In this document: piece after piece, positions 7,323 through 16,320 of the stretch
Position numbering within the stretch: the first letter of the stretch is position 1
Layout: each line of letters begins with the position of its first letter
Source: Flavobacteriaceae bacterium
GTDB taxonomy: Bacteria > Bacteroidota > Bacteroidia > Flavobacteriales > Flavobacteriaceae
Assembly (NCBI GenBank): GCA_024643385.1
Contig: JAHEMZ010000017.1
Coordinates: 1 to 47,091 of the forward strand
DNA: 47,091 nucleotides
Direction of reading: 5' to 3'
The notes under the pieces: generated by a model
Seen by the model: the letters and a program-made list of their open reading frames with translations, nothing else
Told to the model about the DNA's origin: nothing
Database searches by the model: none
Program-made: the position numbers and the translations under genes

Positions 7323-8390
7323 TTAAAACAATTTCATTTGAGGATTTTTTAAGGATAGATACAAGGCGCGATTCAGCGCAGGCATTTTACGCCCTTCCAT
7401 ATATCTTGCTTTCCCTAATCGAACGGTGTCGGCAATTTGTTTCGCAATTATTCCATCTCCTTTGATGCGTTTTCCCCACCGACTGTCGTTTAGTTTCCCG
7501 TCATGACATTCAGCAATTTGATGTAAGATTCGAACTGCCCGATCCGGGAGGGTCTTGCGCAGCCAATCTTCGAATAAATGAGCCACTTGTCCGTTCAACC
7601 GAACCACTGTGTAGGCAATTCCTCGCGCTCCTCGAGAAGCGACCTCTTTGATGATGGGCAAAATTTCATGACTGTTCAACGAGGGGATAACGGGTGCTAA
7701 CATCACATTCACCGGGATATGGTTCGCGGAAAGAATCTCTATGGCCTTCAACCTGTTTTGAACGCCGGAAGTACGAGGTTCCAATAGGCGGCGAGTCTCT
7801 TCTTGTAAAGAGGTTACTGTAAAATGTACCGCGACAAGATTTTCATGGGCCATTTCTTTCAACAGATCAAGGTCTCTTAGGATCAATGCATTCTTAGTGA
7901 TGATCCCCACCGGATGTTTCCACTTCAGAAGAACCTTCAGACAAGCTCTTGTTATTTCCAGTTTTCGTTCCAGTGGCTGGTAACAATCTGTATTTCCTGA
8001 GAATACGATGGTATCCCCTTGCCAGCTTTTCTTTCGCAAGTGTGCTTCTAACAGTTCGGGAGCATTTCTTTTGACCAGAATGGTTCGCTCAAAGTCCAAT
8101 CCGGCACCATAACCCCAATATTCGTGGCTGTTTCTCGCATAACAATAAACACAACCATGTTCGCACCCTTGATAAGGATTGGCGGAGTAGCTCATGCCCA
8201 CATCCGGACTTTCCACTTTGTTCACCAAGGTCTTTGGAAATACATCAATGAATTTAGTGAGGTTGGAATCGGCGTTTTCCCCTTCTGTCTCACAATAATT
8301 GAGGTACTCGTCCAATACGCCGTGATGCAACTCAAAAAAACGGTTATGGATCTGCTTTTGGGCACCGCGTCCCTTGATTATTTGGGTCAT
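7323..8390 (-). CDS. PA0069 family radical SAM protein
   Basis: The 355-residue product carries the radical SAM cluster motif CEHGCVYC (C76, C80, C83) after an N-terminal segment IKGRGAQKQIHNRFFE that is typical of the PA0069 family. This family is related to spore photoproduct lyase, but its reaction is unknown. Other family marks are VFSGNTDCYQPLERKLEITR and the GWD/RWGKRIKGDG region. The ATG at 8390 is the only start that keeps the family N-terminus. It is immediately preceded by a run of seven Ts ending a strong hairpin, an odd arrangement described separately. It is the last gene of a minus-strand run and ends one base from the convergent acyltransferase gene. Confidence 0.9.
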   Translation of the reverse strand: MTQIIKGRGAQKQIHNRFFELHHGVLDEYLNYCETEGENADSNLTKFIDVFPKTLVNKVESPDVGMSYSANPYQGCEHGCVYCYARNSHEYWGYGAGLDFERTILVKRNAPELLEAHLRKKSWQGDTIVFSGNTDCYQPLERKLEITRACLKVLLKWKHPVGIITKNALILRDLDLLKEMAHENLVAVHFTVTSLQEETRRLLEPRTSGVQNRLKAIEILSANHIPVNVMLAPVIPSLNSHEILPIIKEVASRGARGIAYTVVRLNGQVAHLFEDWLRKTLPDRAVRILHQIAECHDGKLNDSRWGKRIKGDGIIAKQIADTVRLGKARYMEGRKMPALNRALYLSLKNPQMKLF

Positions 8391-8425
8391 AAAAAAACTT
8401 TGAGGAAGTGAACTTCTTCAAAGTT
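8391..8425 (-). terminator. Hairpin plus T-run directly before the PA0069-type start codon
   Basis: On the minus strand, 14-base arms separated by two bases pair with a single G-T wobble. The T-run at 8397-8391 then touches the ATG at 8390. Plus-strand arms are AACTTTGAGGAAGT (8396-8409) and ACTTCTTCAAAGTT (8412-8425). It looks like an intrinsic terminator for the enoyl-CoA hydratase gene ending at 8476, or an attenuator for the radical SAM gene. Confidence 0.7.
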
Positions 8426-8426
8426 A
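8419..8426 (-). promoter_or_regulatory. -7-like element inside the hairpin before the PA0069-type gene
   Basis: The minus strand reads TAACTTTG, an exact TAnnTTTG match, within the upstream arm of the hairpin and 28 bases before the ATG. No -33 TTG is visible. If used, the transcript would start inside the hairpin and lack its upstream arm. Confidence 0.35.
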
Positions 8427-8475
8427 ATGGTATATTGGATATATTCCTATAAAAAATGGAAATAATCCTACTAAT

Positions 8476-9267
8476 TTATTTTCCTGGAAAATCAGGCTTT
8501 CGTTTTTCTAAAAATGCCTGAGTACCTTCATGAAAATCGGCCGTTCCAAAGCATTTTCCGAAAACGGTAATTTCGGTATCAAATCCATTCTCTCCTTCTT
8601 CGTAACCGGCATTGATAGCCTCGATAGCTGCCGCGATCGCAACAGATGAATTTCGCATGATCTTTCCGGCTAATTTTTCAGCCAGTGGCAAAAGATCCTC
8701 TTGAGGAGTCACATAATTTACCAAACCAAATTGTAAGGCCTGATTAGCATCGATCATTCCGGCGGTCATGATCATTTCCATGGCGCGGCCTTTTCCTACC
8801 AATTGAGGTAAACGCTGCGTCCCGCCATATCCCGGGATCACCCCCAAAGATACTTCCGGCAAACCCATTTTAGCATTGTCACTGGCAATTCTGAAATGTG
8901 CCGCCATCGCCAGTTCGAGTCCTCCACCTAAAGCAAATCCATTCACAGCCGCGATCACCGGTGTTGAAAGGTGCGCTACAAAATCAAAAAGTAAAGCTTG
9001 TCCTTGAGCCGCTAATTGTTCCCCTTGGGAAACAGAGAAATCGGCAAATTCGGCAATATCCGCTCCGGCTACAAAGGCTTTTTCACCACTCCCTGTTACA
9101 ATGATCGCTTTCGTATCGGTATCCGATTCTGCTTGTTTAAATGCATCGTGCAATTCCTTTATGGTGGCGATGTTCAATGCGTTCAATTTGGAAGGACGAT
9201 GGATCGTTATTGTAGTAAGACTATCGTGGTGATCTACCAAAATATGTTCATAGGTTTTTGATTTCAT
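8476..9267 (-). CDS. Enoyl-CoA hydratase/isomerase family protein
   Basis: Crotonase-fold enzymes of this group hydrate trans-2-enoyl-CoA in fatty-acid or amino-acid breakdown. The 263-residue product has the oxyanion-hole segments (AFVAGADIAEF and NGFALGGG). Both catalytic glutamates of true hydratases are present: E118 in GLELAMA and E138 in MGLPEVSLG, exactly 20 residues apart as in the rat enzyme. That makes hydratase activity more likely than isomerase or a dead homologue. It stands alone, without a thiolase or acyl-CoA dehydrogenase beside it. The start ATG at 9267 opens a typical N-terminus. Confidence 0.93.
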   Translation of the reverse strand: MKSKTYEHILVDHHDSLTTITIHRPSKLNALNIATIKELHDAFKQAESDTDTKAIIVTGSGEKAFVAGADIAEFADFSVSQGEQLAAQGQALLFDFVAHLSTPVIAAVNGFALGGGLELAMAAHFRIASDNAKMGLPEVSLGVIPGYGGTQRLPQLVGKGRAMEMIMTAGMIDANQALQFGLVNYVTPQEDLLPLAEKLAGKIMRNSSVAIAAAIEAINAGYEEGENGFDTEITVFGKCFGTADFHEGTQAFLEKRKPDFPGK

Positions 9268-9305
9268 TTAGGGTAGTTTAGAATCTTAAAGGTACAAAAA
9301 TGAGA

Positions 9306-10763
9306 TTAGTATTTTGGTATGGTAACGGTAAACGTAGTGCCTTTTCCTTCAATTGATTGGAGGGTAATGGTTCCTTGATAGGTTTCCACAATATTTTTCA
9401 CCATGGCTAGTCCGAGCCCCATACCACTGGATTTGGTTGTGAATTTTGGCTCAAAGACCTTTAATTTGTTCTCCTCGGAAACGCCGGTCCCATTATCTGA
9501 AACGGTGATCACGGTATGCTTGTTCTCCGACCAGATCCGCACTTCGATACGGGGATCTGAAATGGGCTGCTTTTCGATGGCTTGGATACTGTTTTTGACC
9601 AAGTTGGTAATTACTCGAATCCATTGGGTGCGATCGAATTTGGAGATAATTTCTTTTTCGTCTGAAAAGAAATAGATGTACTCCTCATTGAAAATATCAA
9701 GTGCCAGTTTTGTGATCTTCACTAAGTCCAGATGTTCGTCTTGCTGGGCCGGCATTTTTGCATAGGTGGAAAACGCGGAAGCAATGGAGCTCATGGTGTC
9801 GATTTGTTGGATCAATGTGTGTGTATATTCTGTTACTTTATCGGTAATATGTGGGTCCTTTGGATCAAATTTACGTTGAAAACTCTGCACGGATAATCGC
9901 ATAGGAGTGAGCGGATTCTTTATCTCGTGAGCCACTTGTTTGGCCATTTCCCTCCAGGCTGCTTCCCGTTCACTGGTAGCTAATTGGGCGGCGCTCACCT
10001 CCAGCTCATCAATCATGCTGTTGTAGGCTTCTACCAGTGTAATGATTTCTTGTGATGAATTGGAATCTAATTTAATTTTTAGGTTCCTTTTGTTCAATCG
10101 CGTCTCGGTAATCTTATCGCTTACAGTCTTTAATGAACGCGTAATGTATTTGGAAAGAAAATAGGCCAAACCAATGGCAATAAAAAGCATAAATCCATAA
10201 ACGATCGCCACCCGTTTTAGGTTTTCTCTCAGTTCTTTATTTATAAAGCCATCATCTTCAATATACGGAAGGTTCAATATTGCTAATGGTTTGAAAGTCG
10301 CATCGGTCAAATAGGAAAATGAGGATTGGTACTGCTGTCCGTCCTCCTCGAAGGAGAAGACATAACTCTTGGTGGGGGAATTCTCTATATGTCGAAGAAT
10401 ATCCTTGGAAAGTTTGGCATAAGAGGTATCCTTTAGAAAAGATGCTCTGGATGATTTTAATAATTTCCCTTTTAGATCATACAAATGGATCTCAAGGTTA
10501 TGTATATCCTGGATTTCATAAATCTTACTTTTGAAGATCAGAGGGATCATGGTCGTTTCTACCGGATAGGTAGTGTTCTTAAGCACGTAATTGATATTTT
10601 CCTTGATGTTACTTTCTTTTCGCTGCAGACGATCACGGTGGTAATCTTCCGCTTCTTCTTTGTACTGTATCACCGTTAACACCGAAAGGGAAATAAAGGT
10701 CATCACCAAGAGCAACATCATGGAAAGAAAAATCCGAAATCGTAAGGATTGGTAGAATCGCAT
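9306..10763 (-). CDS. Membrane sensor histidine kinase with HAMP domain
   Basis: The 485-residue product has one membrane helix near residues 10-32 and a second near 187-204, enclosing an extracytoplasmic sensor of about 150 residues. A HAMP-like linker, a HisKA box with H279 (AHEIKNPLTPMRL) and an ATPase domain follow. The N box is TNLVKNSIQAI, and the G boxes are VSDNGTGVSEE and GMGLGLAMVKNI. The 'HEIKNPLTP' type resembles NtrY/NtrB-like kinases. No response regulator is adjacent, so the partner is unknown. It follows hemJ on the same strand with a 49-base gap, so the two may share a transcript. Confidence 0.92.
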   Translation of the reverse strand: MRFYQSLRFRIFLSMMLLLVMTFISLSVLTVIQYKEEAEDYHRDRLQRKESNIKENINYVLKNTTYPVETTMIPLIFKSKIYEIQDIHNLEIHLYDLKGKLLKSSRASFLKDTSYAKLSKDILRHIENSPTKSYVFSFEEDGQQYQSSFSYLTDATFKPLAILNLPYIEDDGFINKELRENLKRVAIVYGFMLFIAIGLAYFLSKYITRSLKTVSDKITETRLNKRNLKIKLDSNSSQEIITLVEAYNSMIDELEVSAAQLATSEREAAWREMAKQVAHEIKNPLTPMRLSVQSFQRKFDPKDPHITDKVTEYTHTLIQQIDTMSSIASAFSTYAKMPAQQDEHLDLVKITKLALDIFNEEYIYFFSDEKEIISKFDRTQWIRVITNLVKNSIQAIEKQPISDPRIEVRIWSENKHTVITVSDNGTGVSEENKLKVFEPKFTTKSSGMGLGLAMVKNIVETYQGTITLQSIEGKGTTFTVTIPKY

Positions 10764-10812
10764 ATAGAAAGTTAATTCCTAGGGGAAAGATAACAATAAT
10801 TGAACCAAAAAG

Positions 10813-11352
10813 TTATTTTTTACCTTCACGAATGCGCTTATACATTCGAAATCCTAACATCAGAAGAATGGCAAATAATACTATCCCCACAGTGCCGTAA
10901 ATCCAGTTAAAGGCATTTTTCAGAATGACCAAAAAAACAACAGAAAATAGGATCAATGTTGCGCCTTCATTAAAAATACGCATGAAGTTGGAAGAATAGG
11001 AAACCTTGTCGTTCTGCAGGTCCTTAAAGATGAGGTGGCATTTAATATGGTAAGCAATCAACAAAACCACAAACACCAATTTTACTTGCATCCAGGAGTC
11101 TAATAGGAAGTCAGGACGCAATACCATCAACCAGGTTGCAAAGCCGGTGGCTAGGATCATAGAGGGCCAGGTGATGATATACCACAGGCGTTTGGTCATA
11201 ATTTTAAATTGATGGCTTAAAATCTCCTTGTCCGGAGAGGGTTTATCAAAGGCCTCGATCTGATAAACAAATAATCGAACGATGTAAAATAACCCGGCAA
11301 ACCAGGTGATCACAAAGATGAGGTGGAGGGATTTTATATAATAATAAAGCAT
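10813..11352 (-). CDS. hemJ: HemJ-type protoporphyrinogen oxidase (CopD-family membrane protein)
   Basis: HemJ is an inner-membrane haem-binding protein that oxidises protoporphyrinogen IX in bacteria lacking HemG/HemY. The 179-residue product has four to five hydrophobic helices. It opens with YIKSLHLIFVITWFAGLFYI (H10) and continues RLFVYQIEAF, then KRLWYIITWPSMIL and KLVFVVLLIAYHIKCH, all close to the HemJ pattern. The family His and Lys/Arg positions in helix 1 and after helix 2 are present. Annotation pipelines also label this family 'CopD', so some doubt remains. A -7 box lies 15 bases upstream. Confidence 0.82.
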   Translation of the reverse strand: MLYYYIKSLHLIFVITWFAGLFYIVRLFVYQIEAFDKPSPDKEILSHQFKIMTKRLWYIITWPSMILATGFATWLMVLRPDFLLDSWMQVKLVFVVLLIAYHIKCHLIFKDLQNDKVSYSSNFMRIFNEGATLILFSVVFLVILKNAFNWIYGTVGIVLFAILLMLGFRMYKRIREGKK

Positions 11353-11367
11353 TTTTCACAATTTCCC

Positions 11368-11375
11368 CAAAAATA
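11368..11375 (-). promoter_or_regulatory. -7 promoter element before hemJ
   Basis: The minus strand reads TATTTTTG, matching TAnnTTTG, with 15 bases to the ATG. No properly spaced -33 TTG was found. The gap after the upstream gene is only 74 bases. Confidence 0.35.
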
Positions 11376-11426
11376 CTATTTTCTTTTTGGCATGTCTTGT
11401 CCAATGTGAATTAGATGCAACCCTTA

Positions 11427-12365
11427 TTAAAAAAGGATGGAATATGCCATCAAGACACTGTGCGTATTCGAGCCAATATCTTTTAATGTCTCCGAGTATA
11501 AATAGACCAATTTCACACTTTGCAATTTATGAACCCTAAAGCCTAAGGAGGCAGAATTTAAAAAGTTCTCTCGTTCGTCATCCTTTGAGAGTCGGTTGAC
11601 ACGGGATGTTCCACCCGATCCGTATCCGGTGCTCAAAGAAGCCCATAAACCTCCTTTAAATCGTTTGATAAGGTGTGCCTGTGTAGTGTACAATGGGTCC
11701 TGTCTTCTGGTTCCGTCGTTAAAAAAGCTATTATTCTTGGTATATAAAAATAAAGATGCATCCACTTCAAACGACCAAAGTCCCCAATTGTGTGAGACAC
11801 CTACCTGTGGCCGAATAACAAATTGATTTATTCCCAAATTGATAAGTTTATCTTCATCGTATTGACCTAACGGTATGCTAACGGCTAAGGATAGGCCGAG
11901 GGTAGTATATACGGGATGCTTCACTAAATATTCCTGTAATTCTTTTGGTCTCAGTGCCGGTGGTCCCAAGAGATGATAAGAAAACCTAATTCTTGGATCG
12001 ACCAACCCGGTGCGTTCCACACTTGCCGGTTCCCCTCTAAGCAGGCCTTCCCATCGTGCGCTGCTAAAGGGCATAAGGATATCCATACGAGCAAACTTTG
12101 TCCCTATTCGAAAGGGATGCACATAGGAGGCGATTACCGAATGTGCTTTTACAGTTGCATCTTCCACCTGAAGCAAGGGATCAAATAAGACGTCCCCAAA
12201 AGTATAACCATAACCTATCCCTGCAGCTTTCATCCCTAAAGGTAGATTTGTCCAACGCCGAGGTTCAATATCTTGTGCTTTCGCAATGGTTGTCATTGAA
12301 AACACTAATACTGCAAATACAATGGATCGCTGAACAATATAATACATGAGACAAATTTTAGTCAT
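11427..12365 (-). CDS. Probable outer-membrane beta-barrel protein ('transporter', phenol-MetA type)
   Basis: The 312-residue product has a signal peptide ending near TTIAKAQ. Aromatic, alternating beta-strand sequence follows to the end, with the typical terminal aromatic residue (VLMAYSILF). Segments such as GLSLAVSIPLGQYDEDKLINLG and WSFEVDASLFLYTKNNSFF resemble the MetA-pathway 'transporter' barrel family. Its substrate is unknown. An in-frame ATG six codons downstream (MYYIVQ) is an equally good start. It follows the Asp-box protein gene with a 17-base gap on the same strand, so both are likely one transcript. Confidence 0.7.
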   Translation of the reverse strand: MTKICLMYYIVQRSIVFAVLVFSMTTIAKAQDIEPRRWTNLPLGMKAAGIGYGYTFGDVLFDPLLQVEDATVKAHSVIASYVHPFRIGTKFARMDILMPFSSARWEGLLRGEPASVERTGLVDPRIRFSYHLLGPPALRPKELQEYLVKHPVYTTLGLSLAVSIPLGQYDEDKLINLGINQFVIRPQVGVSHNWGLWSFEVDASLFLYTKNNSFFNDGTRRQDPLYTTQAHLIKRFKGGLWASLSTGYGSGGTSRVNRLSKDDERENFLNSASLGFRVHKLQSVKLVYLYSETLKDIGSNTHSVLMAYSILF

Positions 12366-12382
12366 TGGGCATTAATGTAAAT

Positions 12383-15300
12383 TTACTTTTCCTCTACAAA
12401 TAAATAATTCAAGTTCATGGCATTAAACTGTTCATTAAAGGACTTGATCTCATCGGAAATTAATTGGTCAAATTTTGCCAGTTCAGTGTTAATCTGTTGC
12501 GTAAGTTCATCTTTCACCAAAATATCCTGTTGTGTAGGAGGAAAATCGTCCATGCCCACCAAACTATTTAAATGCGCTAATTTGTTGGTAAGCTTGATCG
12601 GAAAGTTCAAAGGATCTTGGCCACTACGATTCTTAGTTTGGTACAATGCTTTTTCAATAGCTGAAAAGTCGTCACTTAATTTTTTAGCTTTTTCAACGAG
12701 TTCTTTAACTTCATCATTATCCTTGTATTGTGTTTGAAACCCCGTTAGTTGGTCATTGATCGCCCGAATCTTTTTGATCGATTTATGTGCTTTATCCACT
12801 GTCTTGTTGGCCTCGGTAATAAAATCGTATTGGCGTTGCATTCCCGCCAAATCGGTCTCCGCATTTTTATCGGGGAGGATCTTAAAGTTTTGGGTAAGGA
12901 CCTCATCACCGGCTTGTAAAACCACCTTATAGGTTCCGGGAACCGCTTTGGGAGCATCGGTACTTGCCCACCAGAGGATCATTCCGTCCAAGACTTCGGC
13001 ACCTTTGCCTTCCGTATCCCAGACAAATAAGTTATTTCCTTTTTTAACGGTCAAAGGGTCTTTTTTGTCCTTACTGCTGAAAGACATGAGCGTGTCATTC
13101 TGCAAACTCAAAAAGCTCAATTTTATTTCCTTTTCTGCAGGATCGGCCAAATTGAAATACACCATCACTCCATTGGGATGATTTGTCCCGGAAGTAAGAG
13201 AACCTTTGCGAGATCGACCGTCCATTCGGTAACTGTCCTTGGGCTTGTACAGGTAATTATTTTTCCCCTTTGCCATGCTTAATTGATGCAATAAGGATAG
13301 ATCATCGATGATATATAGACTACGCCCTTGTGTGGCAACGATGAGGTTGTTCTCCTTCACAGCCAGATCGGTGATGGGTACGATCGGTAAATTCAGCTGA
13401 AAGGATTCCCATGTGGTTCCGTCATCAAATGAAATATACATTCCTGCTTCGGTTCCCGCATAGAGCAATCCTTTTTGAGCCGGATCTTCCCGAACCACTC
13501 TGGTAAAGTGTTCAGACGGAATACCATTGGTGATCTTTTTCCAGGATTTTCCGTAATCGGTGGTTTTATAGAGATAAGGATTGAAATCTCCGGATTTGTA
13601 CTTGGTCCCTGCGATATAACATGTTCCTGCATCGTGGCGGGAAGGTTCCACACTGTTGATCATCATCCACTCCGGCATTCCTTTTGGCGTTACATTTTCC
13701 CAATTCTTTCCTCCATCTCTGGAAACATTCACCAGACCATCGTCACTTCCGGTCCATAGTAATCCCGGTGTCAACGGTGATTCCGCCGCCGCGAAAATGG
13801 TACAGTAATATTCCACCGATGTATTATCCTGGGTGATAGGACCGCCTGAAGAGCCTAATTTTGAAGGGTCGTTACGAGTAAGATCGGGACTTATCAATTC
13901 CCAACTTTCTCCTTCGTTGGTGGTCATATGTAAATGATTGGAAGCTGTATATAGTTTCTGCGGATCGTGTGGCGAAAAGAAAATAGGAAAGTTCCACTGA
14001 AAGCGGTACTTAAAATCCTCGGCACCGTGTCCCATGGGGTTGTCCGGCCATACGCTCACACTTCGTATGGTATTGGTCTTATGATTATAACGGGTTAAGA
14101 ATCCGTCGTAACTACCGCCATACACAATGTCGCTGTTCAGAGGATCGACGGCAATATGGGCACTCTCTCCTCCGGCGGTATCTTCCCAATGGTCTTCGTC
14201 AATATTCCAACTTTCGGTGCGATGTTGAATTCGAACGGTGGAATTATCCTGCTGAGCGGCATAGATTCGATAAGGAAACGAGTTATCGGTCGTTACACGA
14301 TAGAACTGAGCCGTAGGCTGGTTGTGGTAGGTACTCCAGGTCTCACCTCCGTCGTAGGTGACTTGTGCACCCCCATCATCCCCCATGATCATTCTATTGG
14401 GATCTTCCGGGGCGATCCATAGGTCATGATGATCTCCATGAGGAGCGTTACTGCGACTGAATGTTTTCCCACCATCGGTACTTTTATGGTAATTTACATT
14501 GAGCACATAGACGGTGTTCTCATCCTGAGTATCGGCATAGATGCGAGAATAATACCAGGCTCTTTGCCTTAAACTTCGGTCGCTATTGACCAGGCTCCAG
14601 GTATCTCCTCCGTCATCACTTCGATAGACCCCCCCTTTTTCTTTATTTTCAACAATGGCCCAAACGCGGTCGCTATTCAAGGGTGATACGGTCACTCCAA
14701 TAATCCCTAAAGTATCTTTTGGGAAACCTTCATTTTTTGAAATTTCTTTCCAGGTTTCTCCGCTGTCGGTACTTTTCCATAGAGCCGATCCATCCCCTCC
14801 ACTACTCAAACTATAGGGAGTTCTGCGGATATTCCAGGTAGATGCGTAGATAATTCTGGGATTATTTGGGTCCAAAGTAAGGTCCGTAGCTCCTGCATTT
14901 TCATTGGCAAATAATTTGCGCGCCCATGTTTTTCCACCGTCGGTACTTTTATAGACTCCTCTATCTTGCGTTGGCTTATAAATATCACCTAATACAGCGA
15001 CATAGACTATTTCGTGGTTCTTAGGATGGGTAGCGATCCGAGGAATGTGTCTGCTTTTTTCCATGCCCACCGACTTCCATGTTTTTCCGGCATCTTCAGT
15101 TTTCCACATGCCAAATCCGGAGGATACATTTCCCCGTACGGTTTGTTCTCCACCTCCTGCATAAATAACATTGTGATCGTCCTCGGCCACTTCAATAGCG
15201 CCGATGGAACCTCCAAAGAAGCCATCTGAAATGTTTTCCCAGGTCCGTCCGCCGTCTTTGGTTTTCCAAACCCCTCCTCCGGTAGCGCCAAAATAGAAAA

Positions 15301-15484
15301 GATTAGGTTTGTTGGGGACACCTGTCACAGCGGCACTTCTTCCTCCTCGAAAGGGACCCAGTAACCTGTATTCCATGGATTCATATAAGCTTTTGTCGTA
15401 GGATTGAGCGAAGATAGTTTCCGTAAATAACAGTAAAAAAGACAGGGAAAAAACGCAGTAAGCAATGGCTTGGTTTCTATTCAT
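12383..15484 (-). CDS. Secreted Asp-box (BNR/VPS10-like) beta-propeller protein
   Basis: The 1033-residue product has a signal peptide (ending TIFAQS) and at least ten Asp-box repeats of the S/D-x-D-x-G-x-T-W type. Examples are DGGRTWENIS, DAGKTWKSV, DGGKTWARK, DSGETWKEIS, DGGDTWSLV, DGGETWSTY, NEGESWELIS, DGGKNWENV and DYGKSWKKI. They are spread over roughly residues 75-720, enough for one or two sortilin/BNR-type propellers. A beta-sandwich-like part and a charged helical C-terminus (from about residue 900) follow. Such proteins are often labelled 'glycosyl hydrolase', but Asp-boxes are structural and I see no sialidase arginine triad, so enzymatic activity is unproven. It lies between the Rossmann protein and the barrel protein genes. 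Confidence 0.88.
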   Translation of the reverse strand: MNRNQAIAYCVFSLSFLLLFTETIFAQSYDKSLYESMEYRLLGPFRGGRSAAVTGVPNKPNLFYFGATGGGVWKTKDGGRTWENISDGFFGGSIGAIEVAEDDHNVIYAGGGEQTVRGNVSSGFGMWKTEDAGKTWKSVGMEKSRHIPRIATHPKNHEIVYVAVLGDIYKPTQDRGVYKSTDGGKTWARKLFANENAGATDLTLDPNNPRIIYASTWNIRRTPYSLSSGGDGSALWKSTDSGETWKEISKNEGFPKDTLGIIGVTVSPLNSDRVWAIVENKEKGGVYRSDDGGDTWSLVNSDRSLRQRAWYYSRIYADTQDENTVYVLNVNYHKSTDGGKTFSRSNAPHGDHHDLWIAPEDPNRMIMGDDGGAQVTYDGGETWSTYHNQPTAQFYRVTTDNSFPYRIYAAQQDNSTVRIQHRTESWNIDEDHWEDTAGGESAHIAVDPLNSDIVYGGSYDGFLTRYNHKTNTIRSVSVWPDNPMGHGAEDFKYRFQWNFPIFFSPHDPQKLYTASNHLHMTTNEGESWELISPDLTRNDPSKLGSSGGPITQDNTSVEYYCTIFAAAESPLTPGLLWTGSDDGLVNVSRDGGKNWENVTPKGMPEWMMINSVEPSRHDAGTCYIAGTKYKSGDFNPYLYKTTDYGKSWKKITNGIPSEHFTRVVREDPAQKGLLYAGTEAGMYISFDDGTTWESFQLNLPIVPITDLAVKENNLIVATQGRSLYIIDDLSLLHQLSMAKGKNNYLYKPKDSYRMDGRSRKGSLTSGTNHPNGVMVYFNLADPAEKEIKLSFLSLQNDTLMSFSSKDKKDPLTVKKGNNLFVWDTEGKGAEVLDGMILWWASTDAPKAVPGTYKVVLQAGDEVLTQNFKILPDKNAETDLAGMQRQYDFITEANKTVDKAHKSIKKIRAINDQLTGFQTQYKDNDEVKELVEKAKKLSDDFSAIEKALYQTKNRSGQDPLNFPIKLTNKLAHLNSLVGMDDFPPTQQDILVKDELTQQINTELAKFDQLISDEIKSFNEQFNAMNLNYLFVEEK

Positions 15485-15519
15485 TTCAAAAAAATTAGAT
15501 GGCTTAAATATAAGGAATT

Positions 15520-16320
15520 TTAAATCTCTTGTTTGAATTGGTACCTCAGTAAATTAGGAACATTAATGGAAGTTACCGTTTTAAAAGTATCTGTTTCTCC
15601 TTCCCGATAGGAAGGAGGAGGGAGTTCCATTTGGTTAGCCTTTTGAAGGTAATATTCTTTTTTGTGCGGATGATAAGGATGTACCGCATTGAATATGTGT
15701 CCGAGCATATTATGTTCAATGATCTCTAACAGTATCCCGATACAATCTTCCCGATGAATTAAATTGACAGGAGCGTTTCCGCCATTTAGATTCTCTCGTC
15801 CTGCCAAAAAGCGAACAGGTTGCCGACTGCCTCCCAAAAGACCACCAAAACGAACTAATGAAGCATGAAAGCTCGCATTGAAAAATAATTGCTCCACTTG
15901 CAGCAGCTGTCTGCCGGCTTCATTATCCGGGATGGGTGCAGTAGCTTCGTTCACCAAACCTTGATCATCTCCATATACGGATGTGCTGCTTATAAAGATG
16001 CATTTTTTCACTTCAGCAGCTTCAATAGCTTCTAAAAAGTGAGTCATTTTTAAAACATAATCGGATCCGGTATTTCGGCGTAGTCCGGGAGGGATCATGA
16101 TAATAAGCAGGTCCAGATCTTTTAAGAATGCCTCCACATCTCCTTGCACTCCTTTTTCGGTGATCATAAAAGCATAGGCGTCAAAACCATTTTTTTGAAG
16201 AGTGATTACTTTTTCTTTACTGGTAACACTTCCTTTTACGCGATGCCCCAAGAGTTGAAGCTTTTGTGCCAAGGGTAAACCTAACCAACCCATTCCTGCT
16301 ATTCCTATTATTTCATTCAT
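15520..16320 (-). CDS. NAD(P)-binding Rossmann-fold protein (YeeZ-like SDR family)
   Basis: The 266-residue product begins with a dinucleotide-binding motif (GIAGMGWLGLPLAQ). It continues like an extended short-chain dehydrogenase: IIMIPPGLRR, then FISSTSVYGDDQGLVNEA, with Ser and Tyr of the SDR active site, and ending in HIFNAVHPYHPHKKEYY. The YeeZ-like group has no settled substrate. It overlaps the 3' end of the M28 peptidase gene by 8 bases (the ATGAATGA overlap at 16313-16320), so its translation is probably coupled to that gene. Confidence 0.85.
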   Translation of the reverse strand: MNEIIGIAGMGWLGLPLAQKLQLLGHRVKGSVTSKEKVITLQKNGFDAYAFMITEKGVQGDVEAFLKDLDLLIIMIPPGLRRNTGSDYVLKMTHFLEAIEAAEVKKCIFISSTSVYGDDQGLVNEATAPIPDNEAGRQLLQVEQLFFNASFHASLVRFGGLLGGSRQPVRFLAGRENLNGGNAPVNLIHREDCIGILLEIIEHNMLGHIFNAVHPYHPHKKEYYLQKANQMELPPPSYREGETDTFKTVTSINVPNLLRYQFKQEI

